Source: Streptosporangiaceae bacterium (GTDB lineage: Bacteria > Actinomycetota > Actinomycetes > Streptosporangiales > Streptosporangiaceae). Taken from it: DNA of 40,062 nt. Made by a program: the position numbers and the translations under genes. This document shows positions 6,718 through 13,081 of the stretch, one piece after another. The first letter of the stretch is position 1. The number at the start of each line of letters is the position of its first letter. The stretch covers positions 1 through 40,062 of the forward strand of contig JASHOL010000386.1 of NCBI GenBank assembly GCA_030041135.1. The letters are read 5' to 3'. Below the pieces are notes generated by a model. The model saw nothing but the letters and a program-made list of their open reading frames with translations, ran no database searches and was not told the DNA's origin.

Positions 6718-9198
6718 TCACAAGTTTCCGGCGGCCTCGCCGCGGAGCCGGAGGCGGAACCGCGGCAGCCTGCGTGATGCCGCCTCGGCCATGATCGCGA
6801 TGATCAGCAGTAGCAGCAGGCCGATCACCGCGATGCCGGCCTGCAGGGCGATCCGCTCGAACTTCGGCGTCTTGCTGCCGATAGTGCCGAGGTCGCTGAG
6901 GAAGAAGTACTCACTCAGAGGATGATCGTCGGTCAGCAGCGGACCGGCGCCGACGTAGCGGTTGACCTGGTCGTTCACCAGCCACGTCAGCTTGTGGATG
7001 ATCGACGGCCAGTCCGCGGTCGGCGTGGGCTTCCAGTCAGGGGCGCCGCCCAGGTCGGCGCGTGCCTGCTTCGTGCCGAAGATCTTCAGGATGTTCGCCG
7101 TCGTGATGTTGATCGGCGACTGCGAGCCCATCAGGTACATCCCGTACGGCCTCGGGCCATAAATGACGGTGACGTACCTGAACTCCGAGCGGAACGTGCG
7201 GAGCAGCAGCTTGGTGTCGCCGTAACCCAGGAACGACGTCAGCACGCCGCCGGGCGCGAGCCGCTGACGGGCCTCCTGGTAGAACTCCTGGGTCATCAGC
7301 ACGACCGCTCCGGCGCTCCAGATCGGCGGCGGTGCGTCGATCGTGATCAGGTCATACCGCTTGTCGGACAGCCGGACATAGTTCCGGCCGTCGCTGATGA
7401 TCACCTGAGCCAGCTTGCTGTGCAGATACCGCTGGGCGTCCGCGTAGAACCAGCCCATCACCGTCGGCACCGTCGGGTCGAGTTCGACCGCGGTCGTGTG
7501 CATTCCAAGGATGATCGACGAGCGGAACGTCGAGCCCATGCCGAAACAGATGTTCAGCATGGTGGTCGCGTTCGGCCGTGCAGCCTTCGGGATGTAGGCC
7601 AGCAGTTTGGTGTCGATGGTCAGCTTCGTGATGCCCTCGCCGTTGAGCAGCAGGTCGCGCGCTGCCGGCTTGCCGCCGACGACGTCGACGGAGGCGACGG
7701 GATCCTCGAAATGCGCGGTCGGCGCGTGCGTGGCCGCGACGCTCCGCTGGACGTAGGTGAGGCGGGCAGCCGGCAGGAACAGCATCACCAGCATCACCGC
7801 CATCATCGCGAGCGCGATGTACGGCCGCTTCGCTCGCCTGCCCGAGAACTTCGTCGCAAGAGCGGTGCCGATCGCCGCCTGCAACAGGCACACCGCGATT
7901 ATCGCGGCGTTAGTGCCGATCGTCGGGATCAGCAGGAAGCCGGCGGTCACGGTGCCTGCCACGCATCCGGCCGTGTTGACCGCATACACCAGGCCGACGC
8001 CGCGGCTGGCCTGTTCGGCGCTGTCGACGAACAGCCGGACTGTCATCGGGAACGCGTAGCCAAGGATCGCCGTCACCGGGAAGATCGCCAGCGCCGCGAA
8101 GGGCAGGCCGGCCGGGCCGTTCAGGTTGCTGATGACCAGCGGCGCCATCGCCAGTGCTCCGGCAACGGCGTACAGCGTGCCGAGCGTGCCAAGCTGCGGT
8201 CTGTGGTCCTTCTGCCACTCGTACACGAGGCTGCCGCTGGCAATGCCGATCAGGAACACCGCGACTACCGTCACGAACACGTAAATCGACGAGCCGGTGT
8301 CCTGGAGCATCACCCTGGTCCACAGCACCTCCAGCGCCAGGCTGACGAATCCGGACACCAGGGTGACCCCGAGCAGCAACCGCTGGCGTGGCCGGAGCGG
8401 CGGCCGCCGCTCCTTGACTGCGGGCGCAGACTGCTGGCCGGCTGGCCGGCTGCCGGCCGCGCGGGGCAGGGTGCGCGAGATCAGCACTGCCCCGCAGCCG
8501 GCGCACAGGTTCAGCGTTACCGCGACGTAGGTCGTGCCGAGCAGGCCAAGCAACTCGATCAGCGCGTAGCCGCTGATCACCGACCCGAGCACCGCACCGA
8601 GCGTATTCAGCCCGTACAACCGAGCGATCCGCTGGCCCACGTCCGGGTCGGTCCGCACCAGATGCTTGGTCAGCACGGGCAGGGACATGCCCATCAGGAG
8701 CGTCACCGGCGTCAATGCCACGAACGCGAGCGCAAACCGGATCAGCGCGACCTCGAGTGGCGGCAGCGTCAGGTAGGCACTGCGGAACAGCGTCGCCACC
8801 ACGTCAAAGGCCAGCGGCATCAGCAGCGCGAGGCAGCCGACTGCGATCTCCAGGAGCCCGTACACGGCCAGCGCCCGGCGCAGCCGTGCTCCCACCGCGG
8901 AGCCGATCAGTGCCCCGATCCCGAGCCCGGCCAGGAACGCCGTCACCGTCGTGACAACCGCCTGAGTCGTATCACCGAACACCAGCACGAGGTCCTGCGT
9001 CCAGACGACCTGATAGATCAGGCCGGCCGCCCCAGAGGCCAGGAACAGCACTGGCACCAGCGCGTCCAGCCGGCGTCGTCGGGCCGGCTGGTCCCCACCC
9101 TGCGGCGTCTCGTACCCCGTGGCTGGGCTGGTCGTCTCGGTCTGCCAGCTATTTGCGCCGGCTTCCGCAAGGCGACCGCCTTCTCGCGTCCATCTCAT
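6718..9198 (-). CDS. Fused multi-pass membrane / spermidine-synthase-like protein
   Basis: This 826-residue protein has an N-terminal membrane domain (from about residue 47, LDALVPVLFLASGAAGLIYQ, many helices to about 480). A soluble Rossmann methyltransferase-fold domain of the spermine/spermidine synthase type follows, and a final membrane helix near 780-800. SAM/dcSAM-fold signatures include ICFGMGS, VELDP, SDGRNYV and YDLITIDAPPP. The usual aspartate-rich catalytic block of true spermidine synthases appears as IDAPPP, so polyamine synthesis is not assured. Members are annotated as fused MFS/spermidine synthases, with function largely unknown. The ATG at 9198 has GAAGG 9 nt upstream. It could share transcripts with the sigma modules downstream. 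Confidence 0.88.
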   Translation of the reverse strand: MRWTREGGRLAEAGANSWQTETTSPATGYETPQGGDQPARRRRLDALVPVLFLASGAAGLIYQVVWTQDLVLVFGDTTQAVVTTVTAFLAGLGIGALIGSAVGARLRRALAVYGLLEIAVGCLALLMPLAFDVVATLFRSAYLTLPPLEVALIRFALAFVALTPVTLLMGMSLPVLTKHLVRTDPDVGQRIARLYGLNTLGAVLGSVISGYALIELLGLLGTTYVAVTLNLCAGCGAVLISRTLPRAAGSRPAGQQSAPAVKERRPPLRPRQRLLLGVTLVSGFVSLALEVLWTRVMLQDTGSSIYVFVTVVAVFLIGIASGSLVYEWQKDHRPQLGTLGTLYAVAGALAMAPLVISNLNGPAGLPFAALAIFPVTAILGYAFPMTVRLFVDSAEQASRGVGLVYAVNTAGCVAGTVTAGFLLIPTIGTNAAIIAVCLLQAAIGTALATKFSGRRAKRPYIALAMMAVMLVMLFLPAARLTYVQRSVAATHAPTAHFEDPVASVDVVGGKPAARDLLLNGEGITKLTIDTKLLAYIPKAARPNATTMLNICFGMGSTFRSSIILGMHTTAVELDPTVPTVMGWFYADAQRYLHSKLAQVIISDGRNYVRLSDKRYDLITIDAPPPIWSAGAVVLMTQEFYQEARQRLAPGGVLTSFLGYGDTKLLLRTFRSEFRYVTVIYGPRPYGMYLMGSQSPINITTANILKIFGTKQARADLGGAPDWKPTPTADWPSIIHKLTWLVNDQVNRYVGAGPLLTDDHPLSEYFFLSDLGTIGSKTPKFERIALQAGIAVIGLLLLLIIAIMAEAASRRLPRFRLRLRGEAAGNL

Positions 9199-9229
9199 GG
9201 AGCTAGTCCTTCACCGTGTCCTGGCACCA

Positions 9230-9303
9230 ACTGAGCCTGGTCGCAATCTTCTATCACTAATCGCGGTTGCCCTGGGCTTATCCCGGGAAATGGCAGGCTC
9301 AGT
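9230..9303. repeat. 10-bp inverted repeat in the leader of the spermidine-synthase-like gene
   Basis: ACTGAGCCTG (9230-9239) is matched exactly by its complement at 9294-9303, with 54 nt between. The interior carries a smaller hairpin (CCTGGG, CTTAT, CCCGGG with one G-U pair). It lies 32-105 nt upstream of the start at 9198. It could be a structured leader, the terminator of the ligase operon ending at 9387, or a decayed element. Confidence 0.5.
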
Positions 9304-9311
9304 GATCGGAT

Positions 9312-9350
9312 CAGGTTGCGGTGGTACCGCAGCACGAGGACCGCGCACCG
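9312..9350 (-). pseudogene. Possible relic of a fourth SigE-family sigma gene (region 4 fragment)
   Basis: Read on the minus strand this short piece encodes R-C-AVLVLRYHRNL. That matches RAVLVLRYHYDL of the sigma factor at 6092. Over 35 bases, 28 are identical to 6260-6294 by eye. No sigma-like sequence continues on either side. A chance match in GC-rich DNA is possible; closeness to the sigma array favours a remnant. Confidence 0.3.
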
Positions 9351-9386
9351 CACTGCGAAGCCGCCCGTCCGGTTGCCCGGCGTGGA

Positions 9387-11009
9387 TCACGTACTGCCTG
9401 CGTCCTCGTTGCGGAGCCTGAGCAGGAACCGCTGCAGCTTGCCGGTGTTGGTGCGCGGCAGGGTCTGGACGAACTCGACCGAGCGCGGGTATTTGTACGG
9501 CGCGATGCTGCCCTTGACCAGGTCCTGCAGTTCGCGGGCCTTCGCGTCGTTCCCGGCCATGCCCGCCCGCAGCACCACGAAGGCCTTCACGATCTGGCCG
9601 CGGGCCTCGTCCGGGATCCCGACCACGCCGCATTCGGCGACGTCCGGGTGCCCGAGCAGGACTTCCTCGATCTCCGGGCCGGCGATGTTGTAGCCCCCCG
9701 AGATGATCATGTCGTCGGACCTGGCCTGGTACCAGAAGTAGCCGTCGGCGTCCCTGATATAGGTGTCGCCGGTGATGTTCCAGCCGTCCTTGACGTAGGC
9801 CTGCTGGCGGGGATCGTTGAGGTAGCGGCAGCCGGTAGGGCCCTTGACCGCCAGCCTGCCTGATTCGCCGTCGGGCACCAGCTTGCCCTCGGCGTCCAGG
9901 ACTGCCGCCCGGTAGCCGGGGACTTCCTTGCCGGTGGAACCCCGCCGGATCTCATCGCCGGCGGAGCCGATGAAGATGTGCAGCATCTCCGTGCTGCCGA
10001 TACCGTCGATGATCTTGACGCCGGTCGCGTCGTAGAACGCCTGCCAGGTTGGACCGGGCAGGTGCTCGCCCGCGGACACCGGCTTTCGAAGGCCGCGCAA
10101 CTGGTCAGCCTTGCCGGCCGCCAGCATCGCCCGGTACGCGGTCGGGGCCGTCGACACGATCGTTACGCCGAAGGCGGCTATGTGGTCGGCGAGTTCGGCC
10201 GGCGTCGCCTTCTCCACCAGGAGTGAAGCGGCGCCGGCCCGGAGCGGGAACAGCACGACGGCACCGAGGCCGAACGTGAACGCCAGTGGCGGGCTGCCCG
10301 CGAACAAGTCGTCTGGCCCTGGCCTCAGCACCCGTGCGGAGAAGGTGTCGGCCACCGCGAGCAAGTCCCGGTGAAAGTGCATGGTCGCCTTGGGCCGACC
10401 CGTAGTTCCCGAAGTAAAGGCGATCATGGCGACGTCATCAGCGGCGGTCGCGACGCTGCCGAACCCCGGCGGTTTGCGGTTCGCGAGCGCGGTCAGGTCG
10501 GCCGCATCGTCCGCGCCGAAGGTGACGATCCGCGCTCCCGGCACCGCGGCGAGTTCGGCGGTGAAGCGGTGATCACACAGCGCCAGGCTCACCCGCGCGA
10601 TGTCGCAGATGGTCGTCAGCTCCGCGGTGCGCAGCATGGGCATGGTCGTGACCGCCACGCCGCCTGCCTTCAGCACGCCGAACCAGCACGCGACCAGCCA
10701 GGGGTTGTTCGGCCCGCGCAGCAGCACCCTGTTGCCCGGAACCAGTCCGAGGTCCTCGGTCAGCACTCTCGCCACCTGACTGGCCCTGGCCGCCAGGTCG
10801 CCGTAGGTCCAGGTCTCGCCCGGAGCGAGGAGGCAGCGGCGGTCGGCGCCGCGAGCGGCGATGGTGGCGTCCAGGAGTTCGTCGGCCGCGTTGAGGCGAA
10901 CGGGATAGCTCAGCCCGGCCAGGCCGAGGTCGAGGTCGGGCCACTGACCTGGCGGCGGCAGGTTGTCACGGCAGAACGTGTCGGCATGCGCGGATGGCGA
11001 GAGCTGCAT
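9387..11009 (-). CDS. Aromatic acid-CoA ligase, 2-aminobenzoate/benzoate-CoA ligase type
   Basis: This 540-residue member of the acyl-adenylate-forming family would activate an aromatic acid to its CoA thioester via an acyl-AMP. Visible motifs are the phosphate loop FTSGTTGRPKATMHFHRD, the A5-like GIGSTEML, TGDTYIRDADGYFWYQARSDD with the hinge region, the GGYNIAGPEIEEVL block and the C-terminal catalytic lysine in TNTGKLQRF. The N-terminus (SPSAHADTFCRDNLPP, then WPDL) resembles 2-aminobenzoate-CoA ligases. The nearby monooxygenase/reductase fusion fits an anthranilate- or salicylate-type CoA pathway. The ATG at 11009 has GGGAAGG 7 nt upstream and lies downstream of a good promoter. The exact substrate is inferred. 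Confidence 0.88.
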   Translation of the reverse strand: MQLSPSAHADTFCRDNLPPPGQWPDLDLGLAGLSYPVRLNAADELLDATIAARGADRRCLLAPGETWTYGDLAARASQVARVLTEDLGLVPGNRVLLRGPNNPWLVACWFGVLKAGGVAVTTMPMLRTAELTTICDIARVSLALCDHRFTAELAAVPGARIVTFGADDAADLTALANRKPPGFGSVATAADDVAMIAFTSGTTGRPKATMHFHRDLLAVADTFSARVLRPGPDDLFAGSPPLAFTFGLGAVVLFPLRAGAASLLVEKATPAELADHIAAFGVTIVSTAPTAYRAMLAAGKADQLRGLRKPVSAGEHLPGPTWQAFYDATGVKIIDGIGSTEMLHIFIGSAGDEIRRGSTGKEVPGYRAAVLDAEGKLVPDGESGRLAVKGPTGCRYLNDPRQQAYVKDGWNITGDTYIRDADGYFWYQARSDDMIISGGYNIAGPEIEEVLLGHPDVAECGVVGIPDEARGQIVKAFVVLRAGMAGNDAKARELQDLVKGSIAPYKYPRSVEFVQTLPRTNTGKLQRFLLRLRNEDAGST

Positions 11010-11044
11010 GACCGGACCTTCCCTGAGCCACCAGAACGGTCCCC

Positions 11045-11072
11045 AGTATGCCGTTCGCGTGACCATAGTCAA
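11045..11072 (-). promoter_or_regulatory. Promoter/operator of the CoA-ligase gene (copy A)
   Basis: On the minus strand this is TTGACT, a 16-bp spacer, then CATACT, placing the transcript start about 30 nt before the ligase ATG. The 28-bp block matches 24 of 28 positions with the block at 15653-15680 in front of the monooxygenase gene, including the whole GCGAACGGCATACT half. The spacer is conserved as well as the -35 and -10 boxes, so it probably contains an operator. The divergent PaaX-like regulator 41 bp away is the obvious binding candidate. Confidence 0.7.
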
Positions 11073-11112
11073 TGAAGCAGCGAATGCAGCCGGGCCGCAC
11101 TAAGTTCGAAGC

Positions 11113-11976
11113 GTGAGCGTTCTCGCGGGCGACGCGTTCTCGGCCCAGCCGCGAGCGCTGATCGTCACGATCTACGGCCTTTATGCGCGCGACGCGGGCG
11201 GCTGGCTCAGCATCTCCGCACTGATCCGACTGATGGCCGAGCTCGGGGCCGACGAGCCGGCGGTGCGGTCAGCCACATCCAGGCTCAAGCAGCGGGGCGT
11301 GCTCGAGCCGCGGCGGCGGGACGGGGCGGCCGGCTACGGGCTGACCGAGCACGGAGTGGCGATCCTGGCCGAGGGCGACCTGCGGATCTTCCAGCGGCCG
11401 CGGGCCAGCAGTTCGGACGGCTGGCTGCTGGCAGTGTTCAGCGTGCCCGAGGACCAGCGGTCCCGCCGCCATGCCCTACGCTCCCGGCTGGCCTGGCTCG
11501 GGTTCGGGTCGGTGGCGGCCGGCGTGTGGATTGCCCCGGCCCAGCTGGCCGCCGAGACCAGGACCGTGCTGGAGGCCAATGGGCTGGCCGGGTACGTCAG
11601 CCTGTTCACCGCCCGCTATCTGGCTTTCGGCGACATCCGGGATCAGGTCAGCCAGTGGTGGGACCTGGACCGGCTTGAGCACCTGTACCAGGCGTTTATC
11701 GACTCGGCAACGCCGGTGCTGGCGAGGTGGGAAGCCTATCGCGTCAGCCCTGGTGACGAGGGACGGGCGTTTGCGGATTACGTGCGGCTGCTGACCGCGT
11801 GGCGCAGGCTGCCGTTCCTGGACCCTGGCCTCCCGGCTGAGCTGCTACCAGACGGCTGGCACGGGGCGCGCGCGGCGGAGCTGTTCGCCCAGCTCAGCGA
11901 CCTGCTAGCCGGGACGGCCAGGCGGCACGTCGACGCGATTACGGGCCAGGCGCAGGCCCGCATCGAAGATCGCTGA
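11113..11976 (+). CDS. PaaX-family transcriptional regulator
   Basis: This 287-residue protein has the PaaX layout. An N-terminal winged helix (AQPRALIVTIYGLYARDAGG, then the recognition region VRSATSRLKQRGVLEPRRRDGAAGYGLT) is followed by a central domain (WLLAVFSVPEDQRSRRHALRSRL). The C-terminal effector-type domain contains FGDIRDQVSQWWDLDRL and YVRLLTAWRRLPFLDPGLP. PaaX proteins repress aromatic catabolic genes and release DNA on binding an aryl-CoA. The gene is divergent from the ligase, so it probably controls both that gene and the monooxygenase through the shared promoter/operator blocks. The GTG start at 11113 lacks a strong ribosome-binding site; the mRNA may have a very short leader. 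Confidence 0.9.
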   Translation: MSVLAGDAFSAQPRALIVTIYGLYARDAGGWLSISALIRLMAELGADEPAVRSATSRLKQRGVLEPRRRDGAAGYGLTEHGVAILAEGDLRIFQRPRASSSDGWLLAVFSVPEDQRSRRHALRSRLAWLGFGSVAAGVWIAPAQLAAETRTVLEANGLAGYVSLFTARYLAFGDIRDQVSQWWDLDRLEHLYQAFIDSATPVLARWEAYRVSPGDEGRAFADYVRLLTAWRRLPFLDPGLPAELLPDGWHGARAAELFAQLSDLLAGTARRHVDAITGQAQARIEDR

Positions 11977-12053
11977 ACCGAGTGCTGCGCGCCGGCTCAC
12001 GGGGTGGGCCGCGAGGTGTAGCGTTGGGCTAACTGCGGTGAGTTACGGATGGG

Positions 12054-12065
12054 ATATTGGAATAT
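12054..12065. promoter_or_regulatory. AT-rich palindrome upstream of the small membrane protein
   Basis: ATATT-GG-AATAT is a perfect 5-bp inverted repeat in an otherwise GC-rich gap (11977-12127). It lies 63 nt before the start at 12128. It could be an operator or part of a promoter; nothing else in the gap is recognisable. Confidence 0.3.
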
Positions 12066-12127
12066 GTGCGGATCTGTTCGCCTTTCCCAAGGCCGCAGGT
12101 GACGGGGATCTGAACCTAGGAGCAAGC

Positions 12128-12661
12128 ATGTCGTATCAGCCATATCCGACCGGCGGCTATCAGTCCTATCCCGCCGGCGGAGGCCAGGTGCCTCAGCAGG
12201 CAGCGCGGCCATCGTCGGTGCGGACCGCGATGTGGCTCATGTATGCAGGCGGCGCGCTCAGCCTGCTGAGCGCGATCCTCGTCCTGGCCATCAGCGGCCG
12301 GATCAAGACGGACGTGGACAACGCGCTGATAAAGCGCAACGCGACGGCAACGAAGAAGCTGACCTTGGCGCAGATCCACTCCGTCGCATCGGCCTACGTC
12401 GTGATCATCGTGATCGTGTTGCTGATCTCTGTGGCCCTGTGGGCCTGGATGGCGTGGGCCAACGGCCGGGGCAAGCCGTGGGCGCGGATCGTGGCCAGCG
12501 TGCTTTTCGGCCTCAACACCATCTTCCTGCTGTACGGCATCAGCAGGGCCGGATCCTCGACGCTGTTCACCGGCCTCGGCTGGCTGATCGGCCTGGTCGC
12601 GATCATCATGCTCTGGCAGCGGGCTAGCTCGGCCTACTTCAAATCGGGGCCGGTGTACTAG
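12128..12661 (+). CDS. Small four-helix membrane protein of unknown function
   Basis: This 177-residue protein has a soluble Tyr/Gly/Pro-rich N-terminus (MSYQPYPTGGYQSYPAGG) and then four hydrophobic segments: about 33-55, 88-112, 120-136 and 145-163. Proteins of this shape are common in Actinomycetota and are annotated only as membrane proteins. The ATG at 12128 has AGGAGC 7 nt upstream; an earlier in-frame start at 12038 would add residues lacking any conserved look. The gene is convergent with the Rid-family gene, and the two share the palindrome CTAG as their stop codons. A link to aromatic catabolism is only positional. Confidence 0.85.
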   Translation: MSYQPYPTGGYQSYPAGGGQVPQQAARPSSVRTAMWLMYAGGALSLLSAILVLAISGRIKTDVDNALIKRNATATKKLTLAQIHSVASAYVVIIVIVLLISVALWAWMAWANGRGKPWARIVASVLFGLNTIFLLYGISRAGSSTLFTGLGWLIGLVAIIMLWQRASSAYFKSGPVY

Positions 12662-13077
12662 CGGACGCTCTGGCCCGCCTCAGGGACGACCGCGTAGCCC
12701 TGGATTTCGACCAGTGCCGCGGCATCCCACAGCCGGGACACGCCCACGGCGGCCATGGCCGGGTATTCGTGCCCGGCCAGCCGCCGCCAGACCGCGCCGA
12801 TCTCCCGCCCCCGGGCGCGGTAGTCGGCCAGGTCCACCGCGTAAATGGTCAGGCTGGCCAGATGCTCGGGCCTGCCTCCGGCCGCCGCGAGCGCGGTCAG
12901 CAGGTTCTTCAGGGCGAACTCGAACTGCTCGATGACCGTCGCCCCGACGATAGCGCCGCCGGAGTCGAGGGCGGTCTGCCCGGCCAGGAAGACAAGTCGT
13001 CCGCCACTAGCGACGACCGCATGGGAAAAGCCAGAAGGTCGCGCCAGCGACGGCGGGTTGACCCGCTCGATGCTCAT
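12658..13077 (-). CDS. Rid-family (YjgF/YER057c/UK114) protein lacking the catalytic arginine
   Basis: This 139-residue protein has the Rid signature: GRLVFLAGQTALDSGGAIVG, then ALKNLLTALAAAGG, LASLTIYAVD and a C-terminal VEIQGYAV. RidA enzymes hydrolyse reactive 2-aminoacrylate and other imines using an arginine in a PARS block. Here the block reads PAMAAVGVSRL, with Met in place of Arg, so classical imine deaminase activity is doubtful and a non-RidA Rid subfamily is likely. It starts 4 nt after the monooxygenase stop (ATG 13077, AGAGG upstream), so the two are cotranscribed. Rid proteins recur in aromatic and amino-aromatic catabolic clusters, which fits this setting. Confidence 0.88.
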   Translation of the reverse strand: MSIERVNPPSLARPSGFSHAVVASGGRLVFLAGQTALDSGGAIVGATVIEQFEFALKNLLTALAAAGGRPEHLASLTIYAVDLADYRARGREIGAVWRRLAGHEYPAMAAVGVSRLWDAAALVEIQGYAVVPEAGQSVR

Positions 13078-13081
13078 CCGG

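Noticed and set aside
6922-9234. 770-residue plus-strand open frame opposite the spermidine-synthase-like gene
   Set aside because: It is the antisense shadow of a gene with clear membrane helices and SAM-fold motifs. Its own translation is Arg/Gln/His-rich with no domain.
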